A stretch of DNA of 64,000 bases from Actinoallomurus iriomotensis (lineage in GTDB: Bacteria; Actinomycetota; Actinomycetes; Streptosporangiales; Streptosporangiaceae), in NCBI RefSeq assembly GCF_030269445.1, contig NZ_BSTJ01000018.1:94837-158836 (forward strand), read 5' to 3'. Shown piece by piece: positions 50,185 to 58,850 of this stretch; position 1 is the stretch's first letter, and each line of letters begins with the position of its first letter. The notes under the pieces were generated by a model. That model had not been told where the DNA came from. It saw nothing but the letters and a program-made list of their open reading frames with translations, and searched no databases. The position numbers and the translations under genes were made by a program.

Positions 50185-50896
50185 GTGATCGACGAGGTGT
50201 CGTGGCGGCCCGAGCCGCCCGCGGGCCACCGGGTCCGGTCCCGCTTCCTCTTGCTCGCCCTCGCCCTTGGCGCGGTGTTGCTCACGGCACTCGCGGTCGC
50301 GGCGGTCGTGTGGCTGCCGGGCGGCGAGCGGCGCCACCCGTCGGGGGCGACGGCCGTACGCTCGGCGCCGGTGACCGGGCCGCCGGACAGCGCCGTCACC
50401 GCCTCACCGGCGGTCAGCGCCGCCCGCGCGAGCGTCGTGCAGGTGATGGGGACCGCGCCTTCGTGCGGCCGGCGCCTCGCCGGGAGCGGGTTCGTGTACG
50501 CCACGGAACACGTCCTGACGCCCGCGCATGTCCTGGCGGGCATGAAAGGCGCCCCGACCGTCAACGACGACCGGGGCCGGTCCTTCGCGGCGACCGTGGT
50601 GATATTCGACCCGGAACGGGACCTGGCCGTTCTCCGGGTGCCCGGTTTGACGGCACCGGCCCTGCGCCTTCAGGAGAACGCTCGCGTGGGCGATGTCGGA
50701 GTCCGCCGGAATCACCCGGGGAATGAGCGGCGGACCGCTCGTCACCACGGCCGGCAACGTGTCCGCCATGGTGTTCGCGACCGATCTCGGGAGCGCGCAG
50801 GGCAGTTTCGCGCTCACCGCGCGGGAGCTGAGCTCCCAGGCCCGGGCGGGCACGACCCCGGTCACCGCCGTTTCCACCGGTCCCTGCTCGGACTGA
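50185..50896 (+). pseudogene. Broken MarP-type membrane serine protease
   Basis: A GTG at 50185 opens a frame with one transmembrane helix (about 20-45) and a trypsin-like domain: FVYATEHVLTPAHVLAGMKG (His) and FDPERDLAVLRVPGLTAPAL (Asp). At about 50690 the frame is lost; the continuation GITRGMSGGPLVTTAGNVSA (Ser) and FATDLGSAQGSFALTARELS lies in another frame ending at 50896. About 40-60 residues normally separating Asp from Ser are also missing, and only one of the four usual membrane helices is present. Frameshift plus deletion make it non-functional. Confidence 0.8.
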
Positions 50897-50995
50897 TCTC
50901 GTATATTCAAGGTTGACTTATATAAGCACAGCCTGGCATTGTCTGGTGCCCGCACCGGCCGGCGGACCACCTTCGACGAAGAGCGAGGCAGATAC

Positions 50996-51649
50996 GTGAT
51001 CGACATCGTCAGCCAGGTCAATGCCACCCACCGGGAGATCGGCGACCTGCCGGTCGCCACCGGCGAAGGGCGGTCACTGCTGCTGCGCCGCGGCTACGAC
51101 GCCCCGGTCGAGGACGTGTGGAACGCCTGCACCGACCCCGGCCGAATCGGCCGATGGCTGGCCCCGATCGAGGGCGACCTGCGGCTCGGCGGCACCTACC
51201 GGCTCAGGAACAACGCCGGCGGAGAGATCCTGCACTGTGAGGAGCCTCGCCTGCTCAAGGTGACCTGGTGTCTCGGGGAGGGCATGGAAACCGAGGTCGA
51301 GGTCCGCCTCGCGCCCGATGGCGAGGGAGGCGCGATTCTGGAGCTGGAGCACGCGTCGCCCGCCGAGATCGTCGACGAGTTGGTACGCGCCTACGGCCCC
51401 GGGGGCACAGTCGGGATCGGCTGTGGCTGGGACCTCGCACTGCTCGGCCTCGACCTCTTCCTGCACGACGTGGAGTTCGACCCCGCCACCTGGGGCACCA
51501 GGTCCGAGGCGAGGGAATTCGCCACCCGCAGCTGCCATGCCTGGGGGGCCGCGATCCAGGCCGCCTGGGGAACCAGTGACGAGGACCTCGCCGTGGCCGT
51601 CGCGTTCGGAGTGCACCACTACGCGCCCAGCGAGGGCGACAATGGCTGA
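50996..51649 (+). CDS. SRPBCC (AHSA1-like) domain protein
   Basis: GTG 50996 has GAGG seven bases upstream; 217 residues. The START-like fold begins RRGYDAPVEDVWNACTDPGRIGRWLAPIEGDLRLGGTYRL and continues with ILHCEEPRLLKVTWCLGEGM, typical of AHSA1/SRPBCC proteins that bind hydrophobic ligands. The C-terminus (about 120-215) is an alpha-helical extension with SCHAWGAAIQAAWG. The stop overlaps the downstream DUF998 gene by eight bases, so translation is coupled. An AT-rich promoter-like stretch (TTGACTTATATAAG, about 50912-50926) lies upstream. Confidence 0.85.
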   Translation: MIDIVSQVNATHREIGDLPVATGEGRSLLLRRGYDAPVEDVWNACTDPGRIGRWLAPIEGDLRLGGTYRLRNNAGGEILHCEEPRLLKVTWCLGEGMETEVEVRLAPDGEGGAILELEHASPAEIVDELVRAYGPGGTVGIGCGWDLALLGLDLFLHDVEFDPATWGTRSEAREFATRSCHAWGAAIQAAWGTSDEDLAVAVAFGVHHYAPSEGDNG

Positions 51650-52304
51650 GGCGACCGGCAGGGCGCCCGGCGCGGTCGCCGGATCGACGAGAGCGTTGCT
51701 GACCTGTGGCATCGTCGCCGGCCCGCTCTACATCGTCATGGTGGTGCTGCAGATGGCGACCAGGGCCGGATTCGACATCAGCCGGCATTCGGCGAGCATG
51801 CTCAGCAACGGTGACCGGGGATGGATCCAGATCGCCACGTTCGCGGTCAGCGGGCTGCTGTTCGTGGCATACGCGATCGGGCTCTACCGGGTGCCGGGTC
51901 CGGGCCGCTGGGGACCGCCGCTGGTCGGCGTCTTCGGCTCCGGCATGGTCGCCGCGGCGGTCTTCTCGGCCGACCCCGCCGACGGCTTTCCACCGGGGAC
52001 GCCGACCGGCCCGCCCACGACCATGAGCTGGCACGGCACGCTGCACCTCCTCGTCGCCGGGATCGCCTTTCTCGCCCTGATCTGCGCGTGCTTCGTGTTC
52101 GCCCGGCGGTTCGCCGCGGCCGGCCGCCGCGGCTGGGCGGCTCTCAGCACAGTGACCGGCGCGATCTTCCTGGCGGCCTGGATGTCGGTCTTCGCGCTCC
52201 AGGCCGCCCGCGCGGCCAACGTCGCCTTCGCCATCGCGATGGGGCTCATCCTGGCCTGGACTTCGCTCCTGGCCGCGCACCAGCGACGGCGGGCCGACCG
52301 GTAA
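51642..52304 (+). CDS. DUF998 integral membrane protein
   Basis: ATG 51642 overlaps the SRPBCC stop; 220 residues. About six hydrophobic helices with the DUF998 pattern: LLTCGIVAGPLYIVMVVLQM, TRAGFDISRHSASMLSNGDR (the R-x-x-x-x-S-x-L-x-N signature), WIQIATFAVSGLLFVAYAIG, GSGMVAAAVFSADPADGFPPG. Function unknown; in actinomycetes it commonly accompanies SRPBCC or ArsR genes. Confidence 0.88.
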   Translation: MAEATGRAPGAVAGSTRALLTCGIVAGPLYIVMVVLQMATRAGFDISRHSASMLSNGDRGWIQIATFAVSGLLFVAYAIGLYRVPGPGRWGPPLVGVFGSGMVAAAVFSADPADGFPPGTPTGPPTTMSWHGTLHLLVAGIAFLALICACFVFARRFAAAGRRGWAALSTVTGAIFLAAWMSVFALQAARAANVAFAIAMGLILAWTSLLAAHQRRRADR

Positions 52305-52504
52305 TCTCCAGTATTTCCTCAAATTCGGCTCCGAACGCGACATGGAATTCATTCCCCAAAGCCATGTCGATCTTTGCAATAGGAGATCTGTTCACGGGCA
52401 TTGGGGGCATGGTTTGCTTTCACCGCCGTGGCGTGCAGTGACCGCGTCAAGAGGGCGCCACTGGCCGAGAAATCAGGCTAATAGGGATTACCGGGGGAAT
52501 TGTC

Positions 52505-53086
52505 ATGCTCACGAATTCATCGCGTCTCCTGCCCACCGTGCTGGCGGCGAGCTCGCTGCTGGCCGCGGCGGGGATGTCCGCGCCGGCGTCCGCCTCTCCG
52601 GCCAGAGCGCGGCAGACCGTCGTCACGGCACTCGGCTTCAACAGCACCGACTGGAGGTACCTCCAGGTGCCGCCCGCGGCCGACCAGCCCCTGTTCTACC
52701 GCCGGCACTTCGACGACAGCGGCTGGCCGACCGGGCAGGAGGGCTTCGGCACCGTCACCGCCGGCTGCGCCTGGAACAACCCGGCCAACGTCAAGACGCC
52801 GTGGGCGGTGAACACCGACATCCTGGTGCGCCACTGGGTCCACATCCCGCGGGACGCGCAGCAGGTGCGTATCGAGGGAACGGTCGACAACGACGCGCAG
52901 GTCTTCTTCAACGGCGAGCTCGTGCAGACGGCCAAGAGCGGTAACTGCGTGGCCGGCGCGATCAACGTCGTCGTCCCGGCGAACGTCCTGGACTGCTGCA
53001 ACGTGCTCGCCATCCGCGGCCACGACTACGGCCGATCAACGTACCTGAACGTCAGGGTCACCTACGTCAAGCCGACCGCCGCCTGA
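52505..53086 (+). CDS. Small secreted protein with galactose-binding-like fold
   Basis: ATG 52505 follows a GGGGGAA site; 193 residues. A signal peptide (about 1-31, ending SAPASASPA) is clear. The mature part, FNSTDWRYLQVPPAADQPLF to IRGHDYGRSTYLNVRVTYV, has the beta-rich pattern of discoidin/galactose-binding-like domains found as carbohydrate- or cell-wall-binding modules (the WVHIPRDAQQVRIEGTVDND and VFFNGELV strands). Four cysteines suggest disulfides. The gene overlaps the convergent MFS gene by 51 bases. Confidence 0.75.
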   Translation: MLTNSSRLLPTVLAASSLLAAAGMSAPASASPARARQTVVTALGFNSTDWRYLQVPPAADQPLFYRRHFDDSGWPTGQEGFGTVTAGCAWNNPANVKTPWAVNTDILVRHWVHIPRDAQQVRIEGTVDNDAQVFFNGELVQTAKSGNCVAGAINVVVPANVLDCCNVLAIRGHDYGRSTYLNVRVTYVKPTAA

Positions 53087-54259
53087 CCGAACGCTGATCC
53101 GGAGGAACCCGGCCGCGACGGCGGCCGCCGACACCACGGCGGCCGCCACGAGGAGGGCGCCCCGGTATCCGTGGTGAAGCAGAGGAGTCACGATCAGCGG
53201 CCCGGCGATCTGGCCGGCGGAGTAACCGGCGGTCAGCAGCGCGACAGAGCGCGGGAACCGCAGGTCGGCGCCTGCCGCGAGCGCGAGGGTGCTGACCCCG
53301 ACGAATGTGCCGCCGAACAGGATCGCCGAGAGCAACGCCGCCGCCGCGCCGCCGAGCAGCGCGGGCAGGGCGACGCCGGCCGTCTGCACGGCGAGCGCGG
53401 CGACCAGCAGACCAGGGCGGGACCAGCGCCGATGCAGCCACGCCCACAGCGCGGAGGAGGGCACGGCCGCCAGCCCGACCAGGGCCCAGGCCGCGCTCCC
53501 GATCCAGGCGGGGGCTTCCTGCTCGATCGCGGCGACCAGGAAGGTGCCCGCGATGATGTAGCCGACGCCCTCCAGCGTGTACGAGACGAACAGGGCGTTG
53601 AACCAGGCGCGCCGGCCTTTCGCTCGCTCCCGCCCGCTGGGTACCGGAGTCACCGCATGGGGTGCCGTCCTCAGGTTCCACGACGGGACGGTGAGCAGGA
53701 CGACCAGCCCGGCGGCGGCCCACCACGCGACGCGCCAGTCCGCGACCGAACGCAGCGTCAGCACCAGCAGCCCGGACAGTACGATGCCGGCGCCGATCCC
53801 GCCGAACGCCCAGCCCGGCAGGTGTACCGGGTGGTCGCGCAGGTGGTCGAGGGCCGAGCTCACGGCGATGACGAAGATCAACGCGCTGGCCACGCCCGCG
53901 CACGACCGGAGCGCCAGCCACAGCGCGGTCGCGTGCGTCAGCGGCATCGCGGCGAGGGACGCGCCGAGGACCAGCAGGGAGCAGCGCAGGACGGTCGAGG
54001 AGCGCACCAGCCGCGGCAGCAGGATGCCGCCGAGGGCGCCGGCCAGGTAACCGGCGTAATTGGCGGTCGCCAGGCTCGCGCCGGTCCCGGCCGACAAGCC
54101 GGCCTGGGCGTTCATCAGGGGAAGGATCGGCGTGTAGACGAACCGGCCGACGCCCATGCCCGCCGCGAGCGCGGCGGCGCTGTGGATGATGTGGGCCCGG
54201 GGCGAGTGGGCCGCGCCGGCGTGGGTGACGCCGCGCTCTTGCGGCGGTGCGGAGCGCAT
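53036..54259 (-). CDS. YbfB/YjiJ-family MFS transporter
   Basis: ATG 54259; 407 residues with about twelve helices. The first helix region AHIIHSAAALAAGMGVGRFVYTPILPLM is the YbfB/YjiJ signature. A second signature SYTLEGVGYIIAGTFLVAAI is in the C-terminal half. Substrate unknown; family members are suggested exporters. Its divergent partner is a LysR regulator 261 bases away, which could control it. The 3' end overlaps the secreted protein gene by 51 bases. Confidence 0.88.
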   Translation of the reverse strand: MRSAPPQERGVTHAGAAHSPRAHIIHSAAALAAGMGVGRFVYTPILPLMNAQAGLSAGTGASLATANYAGYLAGALGGILLPRLVRSSTVLRCSLLVLGASLAAMPLTHATALWLALRSCAGVASALIFVIAVSSALDHLRDHPVHLPGWAFGGIGAGIVLSGLLVLTLRSVADWRVAWWAAAGLVVLLTVPSWNLRTAPHAVTPVPSGRERAKGRRAWFNALFVSYTLEGVGYIIAGTFLVAAIEQEAPAWIGSAAWALVGLAAVPSSALWAWLHRRWSRPGLLVAALAVQTAGVALPALLGGAAAALLSAILFGGTFVGVSTLALAAGADLRFPRSVALLTAGYSAGQIAGPLIVTPLLHHGYRGALLVAAAVVSAAAVAAGFLRISVRSGGGRLDVGDPDVQVR

Positions 54260-54520
54260 GGGAGTTCCTCGGCGATGCGATGCGGACAGGTGGGGCGGGG
54301 GTGGCGGGGGTGGCTCCCGCCGCGGCCGGGAGGCGCCGCGGCGAAAGCCATCCGGGGGCCGGCTGCCCGCCCGGCCAGGGGGCGGCGACGGGAAGCCGTT
54401 GGGGGGCGTGTGCGGTCGTGTCTCCCAGGTCCCACGATGCAGGGCTCACCGGGGATGGCGCCAGGACGGGATTCCTCCCTGCTGGTAGGCGCAGCCTCCC
54501 AGAGCCGTACGATGACGGTG

Positions 54521-55435
54521 ATGGAGCTTCGTCAGCTGCGATACTTCGTCGCGGTCGCCGAGGAGCTCAACTTCGGCCGCGCCGCGGAGCGACTACTGAT
54601 CGCCGGGCCGTCTCTGTCCCAGCAGATCAAGGCGCTCGAACGCGACCTCGGCGTACGCCTGTTCGACCGCGACCGCCGCTCGGTCAGCCTCACTCCGGCC
54701 GGGACGGCGCTGCTTCCGCACATCCGCGCCGTACTGGAACGGGCCGACGACGTCCGCAGCCGCGCGGCCCGGATGTCCGGTTCGGAGCCGGTACGGCTCG
54801 GGTACGTCAGCTGGCTTCCCGCGGACCCGGTCGCCCACGTCTCCGCGGTGGCCCAGTTGCACGTGGACGCCTGGGTCGCGCCGTCGCACACGCAGGCGGC
54901 CCGGGTCTCCTCGGGCGGCCTGGACCTCGCGATCTGCTGGGTGTGCACGGACGACCTCGAACGGCACGGGCTGAACGCCCGGCTCATCGGCGCCGACCGG
55001 CTCTACGCGGTCGCGGCCGGCACCGACCCCGACGCCGTACGCGTCCGGGACACGGCCGTTCTGTGCTCCGACGACACGGCGTCCTGGCTGCAGTGGAACG
55101 TCTACGCCGAACGGCTCGCCCGCGACACCGGCGCCCACGCGGTGCGCATCTCCGACTCCGGCATCACCGGATCCGGCTTCTTCGACCACGTGCGCCGCAG
55201 CCCGCGCCCGATCGTCAACTGCCCGAAGAGCCAGACCTCCTCAGTGCCGTCCGACCTGGTCAAACGCCCGTTGGTCGAACCGCGGGTCTACTGGACGTGG
55301 TCCCTCGTCTGGCGCCGCGACGAGACCCGGTCGGCCGTGCTGGCCACCGTCGACGCGCTCACCGACGGCGTCGGCGACCTGGGAATACACGACCCGGACG
55401 CCTGGCTGCCCGAAGACGATCCCCACCGGCGGTAG
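54521..55435 (+). CDS. LysR-family regulator
   Basis: ATG 54521 (ATG 54512 also in frame); 304 residues. The helix-turn-helix is MELRQLRYFVAVAEELNFG and RAAERLLIAGPSLSQQIKAL. The effector domain (about 90-300) includes VRLGYVSWLPADPVAHVSA and LDLAICWVCTDDLERHG. It is divergent from the MFS transporter, the likely target, and ends 15 bases before the end of the convergent terpene cyclase gene. Confidence 0.9.
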   Translation: MELRQLRYFVAVAEELNFGRAAERLLIAGPSLSQQIKALERDLGVRLFDRDRRSVSLTPAGTALLPHIRAVLERADDVRSRAARMSGSEPVRLGYVSWLPADPVAHVSAVAQLHVDAWVAPSHTQAARVSSGGLDLAICWVCTDDLERHGLNARLIGADRLYAVAAGTDPDAVRVRDTAVLCSDDTASWLQWNVYAERLARDTGAHAVRISDSGITGSGFFDHVRRSPRPIVNCPKSQTSSVPSDLVKRPLVEPRVYWTWSLVWRRDETRSAVLATVDALTDGVGDLGIHDPDAWLPEDDPHRR

Positions 55436-55450
55436 CCGCAGTGGAGCAGA

Positions 55451-56638
55451 TCAGGACTGCTGGGCGTACCGGGGGTTGGTCGCGTGCCATTCGAAGCCGC
55501 CGCCCATCCAGGCGCGCAGCCCGCGCAGATAACGCTGGAGTTCGGGAGACGGGACGGCCGCGAGCTCCCGGTGGCTGCTCTCGAAGTCGCGTACGAGGTC
55601 GTTGTGGAGAGCCACGGTGATCTCGGTCGCCTCGTCCACGGAGCAGTCGCGGTCGGCGGCGATCAGGAGCACGAGGTTGCAGACGGGGTTCTCGTCGGCG
55701 GCGTCCTTGGCCACCGAGTGCAGGTCGTTGACCACCACGCTCGCGGTGCCGGCCTGCATGGAGGCGCGGCGGACGCGCGGCTCGTAGAAGAGCTCGGCCG
55801 GCACCTCGTAGCCGCCGACGACGTCGACGAGCGTCATCGAGGTGTAGAAGCTGTCGTGCTGGCGCGCCGCGAGGTACTCCCAGGCGGGCGGGTCCTCGCC
55901 GGTCTCGCGCCAGGCCGCGTACGCGGTCCAGCTGACGAACATGGCGAAGGTCGAGTAGCAGATCCGCTGGACCTGGGCGGAGGTCGCGTGCCGGCCCAGG
56001 TGGGCGACCGCCGACTGGAGCAGCCGGAGGACCAGGTCGTCTCCGTGGGCCTCGCGCAGCGGAGGGGTGAGGTCTCCCACGGGCGGGACCGGGTCCATGG
56101 CCGACATCGCCAGGGTGAGGCGTTGCGGAAGCCGTGCGGGGACGGCGCCCAGCGCGGTGTCGTCGGCGTAGTAGTCGTCGGCCGCCCACCAGGCCGCGTT
56201 CAGCTGGGCGGCGACGAGGAGGGCGTCGGGATCGTCGGTGTCGGGGTGGGCGAGGGTGACCAGCCTCCCGAACGCGGCCTTGCCCAGCGCGTCGAGTTCG
56301 TCGTCGTCGCAGCCGCGGTCGCGCGCCCAGGCTCTGAGCCGGGCGTCGACCTCGTCGGCCAGTCGCTGGTCGGCGCGTTCGGGAAGCGGACAGTAGAGCG
56401 GTGAGTGCGTGCCGTCGCCCCATGGTCGTTCGGCGTAGGCCGGACCACCGCGGGCCGGGCCGGGGAGCGCCTCGGAGACGGTGCCGTACGGCGCCTGGCG
56501 GCTGGGGCCCGCGGCGGCGAGCAGCGAGGGCAGGAGAGCCGCGGCGGTCCCCAGGCCGGTCGGTCTGCCCAGCCGCGCGTCGCCGGCCGGCGGGGTGGGC
56601 CGGCCACCGGTGTCGCACGGCCCGTGGGTGGGGTTCAT
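55451..56638 (-). CDS. 2-methylisoborneol-type (2-methyl-GPP) terpene cyclase
   Basis: ATG 56638; 395 residues, the size expected including a Pro/Gly-rich disordered N-terminus (about 1-75). The class I terpene synthase metal motifs are WAADDYYADD (D154-D160) and the NSE triad NDLHSVAKD (N304-D312), where the last residue is Asp rather than the usual Glu. The SPLYCPLPERADQRLADEVD segment and RDFESSHREL near the end fit MIB/2-methylenebornane synthases. It cyclises 2-methyl-GPP made by the upstream methyltransferase to an odorous monoterpene. It lies 41 bases after that gene. Confidence 0.88.
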   Translation of the reverse strand: MNPTHGPCDTGGRPTPPAGDARLGRPTGLGTAAALLPSLLAAAGPSRQAPYGTVSEALPGPARGGPAYAERPWGDGTHSPLYCPLPERADQRLADEVDARLRAWARDRGCDDDELDALGKAAFGRLVTLAHPDTDDPDALLVAAQLNAAWWAADDYYADDTALGAVPARLPQRLTLAMSAMDPVPPVGDLTPPLREAHGDDLVLRLLQSAVAHLGRHATSAQVQRICYSTFAMFVSWTAYAAWRETGEDPPAWEYLAARQHDSFYTSMTLVDVVGGYEVPAELFYEPRVRRASMQAGTASVVVNDLHSVAKDAADENPVCNLVLLIAADRDCSVDEATEITVALHNDLVRDFESSHRELAAVPSPELQRYLRGLRAWMGGGFEWHATNPRYAQQS

Positions 56639-56679
56639 GCCTGCTCACCTGCCTTCGTTGGAACACGGTCGGGAAGAGC

Positions 56680-57516
56680 TCAGATGCGGTCGGCGACGAT
56701 CAGCAGGTACTGGAAGCCGCCCGAGCGATAGGCCTCCAGGAACGCGTCCTCGATGCCGGTGGCGACCGAGGACTTCTGGCGGAGCTCCCAGTACGGGATC
56801 GTGTCCGGCGTCAGGTCGACGACGGTGACGGGCACGAGCCGGTTGGCCGCCATCGCCCGGAAGTAGTCGCGGCGGGGATGGATGTCGCAGACGTAGTGGG
56901 CGTTGATCGTGGACACCGCCTTACAGGGCAGCCCGTACACGTCGTTGTAGCAGCCGGTGATGGTGACGTAGCGGCCGCCGCGCGCCAGCAACCGGGAGTG
57001 CTCCGCGAACAGGTCGTCCAGGACCACGTACATCGTCGACTCGTTGTTCCAGATCGCCTGGAAGGCACCGGACTCGAAGCCGGTGTCGAGCATGTTCCTG
57101 AGATGGAACCGCACCTTGTCGGCGACGCCGTGCTTGGCCGCCTGGTCGTTGGCGAAGTCCACCTGGGTCTGGGAGATGGAGACGCCGTCGACACGACAGC
57201 CGAAGGCGGCGTTCGCCATGATGCTGGAGCCGCCCCGGCCCGAGCCGGCGTCGAGCAGGCGGTGCTCGGGCCGGATCTCGCCCAGATTGCGGAGCAGGAG
57301 CCGGGCCTGGGCGTTCTCCAGCCGGTGCAACTCGGTGATGACCGCCTCGTCCCGTGCGTCGCCGTCGGCGACGTCGAGGACGGACCAGTCGACGTCGCCG
57401 ACGCCGTAATGGTGGTGGTAGATCCCTGACACATCGCCCAGTCGCAGATTGACGGGGTTTCGCTCGGCGTTCCAGTAGTCGGCGACGTCCTTCTGGTACA
57501 CGCTGGCGATGGTCAT
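56680..57516 (-). CDS. Geranyl diphosphate 2-C-methyltransferase
   Basis: ATG 57516 with AAAGGAAC upstream; 278 residues, close to the family length. Motifs: VADYWNAERNPVNLRLGDVSG and GIYHHHYG at the start, the SAM site LLDAGSGRGGSS (about 87-98), VDGVSISQTQVDFANDQAAKHG, and IWNNESTMYVVLDDLFAEHSRLL with the acidic/polar residues of the active site. It methylates C2 of geranyl diphosphate. It is the first gene of a two-gene operon with the cyclase. No family-2 encapsulin (cNMP-binding) gene, the usual third member, is present. Confidence 0.92.
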   Translation of the reverse strand: MTIASVYQKDVADYWNAERNPVNLRLGDVSGIYHHHYGVGDVDWSVLDVADGDARDEAVITELHRLENAQARLLLRNLGEIRPEHRLLDAGSGRGGSSIMANAAFGCRVDGVSISQTQVDFANDQAAKHGVADKVRFHLRNMLDTGFESGAFQAIWNNESTMYVVLDDLFAEHSRLLARGGRYVTITGCYNDVYGLPCKAVSTINAHYVCDIHPRRDYFRAMAANRLVPVTVVDLTPDTIPYWELRQKSSVATGIEDAFLEAYRSGGFQYLLIVADRI

Positions 57517-57719
57517 GACCTGTTCCTTTCGGTGGGGGGATGGACGCTCAGTCGCGGGAGGCGGCGATCAGGGTCTCCAGCACTTTGCGTCACCCGCCGA
57601 ACACTATGGGTGAGTCGACGAAGCCGAAAGTGGACGAGCTCGCACAGAAAACTGCACGGAAGGTAATGGGAACGTCACGCTCAAGGTAAGCAGAGCCCAA
57701 GCCGCTCGCCTGGCGAGGT

Positions 57720-58712
57720 TCACGTGTCGAGAAGTTCGGGGTGGAAGATCTCCTCGACCGTCCAGCGCCGCGCCGAAAGGCCCTGCTCATGGTGGTAACG
57801 CAGGTAGGCGTCGAGGTCGGCGCGGTTGGCCGACACTCCGTACGCGAACCAGTCCTCGGGGAACTGCGCGCGGTTCTCCTCGACGAGGGCGTTGGTCCAG
57901 GGCACCATGCTGTGCACCTCATAGAGCCGGCGACCCTGGCGGTAGCGGTCGGCGGCGATGTCCTTCGACCGCAGGAAGGCCCCGTAGACGCGGGTCGCGA
58001 GGCCCGGGCGCGCGTCGAACAGCTCCCGTGGCGCGACGACGGTGTGCATCATCGGGAAGATGCCGGTGCGACGGTGGTAGTCGCGCTCGCGCCGCTCGTA
58101 GTCCGGGAACAGGCGCACGATCTCCGGCGCACCGTCGAGCACGGCCTGCGGCACGTTCGCGGTGAACAGGGCGTCGATCTCCCCGGTCCGCAGCAGCTCG
58201 CCCAGCGACCTGCCGGCCGGCGCGTCCCTGATGTCGACGCCGGCCGGGCGCAGCTGCGACACGAAGTCGAACGGCGCGCTCGGCTCGTCCAGGCCGCCGA
58301 TCAGCCACCGGTTCGCCTCGGGGCGGAAGCCGTACTCGTCCATGAGGATGCCCTTGGCCCACACGCCGGAGTCCTGGCCGTACACCCCGAACTCGCCGAT
58401 GGTCCGGCCGGCCAGGTCCCGCGGTCCGGTGATGCCGCTGTCGCGGTTGACGAAGACGCACGAGTGGCGGAAGACCCGGTTCGGAAAGGCCGGGATCGCC
58501 ACGAACGGCGCGCCCTCTTCGAGGGATCGCAGATAGAAGGTCAGGCCGAACTCGGCCACGTCGTAGCGACGCTCCCGTGCCAGCCCCTTGAAGATCTCCG
58601 GCAGCGTGCCCGCCGCGTCGAACGTCGCGTCGACGCCGTCGACGGCCACGTCGCCGTCGAACAGCGCGCGGGTGGTGTCGTACCGGTACACGCCGATCCT
58701 CAGGTCGCCCAT
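57720..58712 (-). CDS. 4,5-dihydroxyphthalate decarboxylase-like / NMT1-type protein
   Basis: ATG 58712; 330 residues with no signal peptide, so it is cytoplasmic. The sequence YRYDTTRALFDGDVAVDGVD, AEFGLTFYLRSLEEG, VFRHSCVFVNRDSGI and GIFPMMHTVVAPRELFDARP is typical of the 4,5-dihydroxyphthalate decarboxylase group, which has the periplasmic-binding-protein fold and decarboxylates aromatic acids. Other members bind thiamine-precursor-like ligands. Divergent from a LysR regulator with a perfect palindrome between, so expression is probably effector-dependent. Confidence 0.8.
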   Translation of the reverse strand: MGDLRIGVYRYDTTRALFDGDVAVDGVDATFDAAGTLPEIFKGLARERRYDVAEFGLTFYLRSLEEGAPFVAIPAFPNRVFRHSCVFVNRDSGITGPRDLAGRTIGEFGVYGQDSGVWAKGILMDEYGFRPEANRWLIGGLDEPSAPFDFVSQLRPAGVDIRDAPAGRSLGELLRTGEIDALFTANVPQAVLDGAPEIVRLFPDYERRERDYHRRTGIFPMMHTVVAPRELFDARPGLATRVYGAFLRSKDIAADRYRQGRRLYEVHSMVPWTNALVEENRAQFPEDWFAYGVSANRADLDAYLRYHHEQGLSARRWTVEEIFHPELLDT

Positions 58713-58814
58713 TGCCGCCTCTCTCGTCACACGGCCTGCCGGGAGTGGCGGACCGTCCCGGCCTCGATCGTCGACCGGCGCCGGGCGCGGCGTCCAAGTC
58801 CGGTTCTCTCGGCC

Positions 58815-58833
58815 CGATACCCTGCCGGTATCG
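58815..58833. promoter_or_regulatory. LysR-type operator (perfect inverted repeat)
   Basis: CGATACC-ctgcc-GGTATCG is a perfect 7+5+7 palindrome containing a T-N11-A core. It lies 17 bases before the LysR GTG and 102 bases from the divergent decarboxylase-like gene's start. This is the classical recognition-site pattern for a LysR-type regulator. Confidence 0.85.
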
Positions 58834-58850
58834 ACGGGTAGAGTCGCCCC

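Noticed and set aside
52364..52441. A 25-residue frame MSIFAIGDLFTG... ahead of the secreted protein gene
   Set aside because: No ribosome site and no context; length is compatible with chance in this AT-richer gap.
57541..57600. Short minus-strand tail reading KVLETLIAASRD then stop, between the methyltransferase and the decarboxylase-like gene
   Set aside because: It could be the end of a lost gene but is too short to identify and has no upstream frame.
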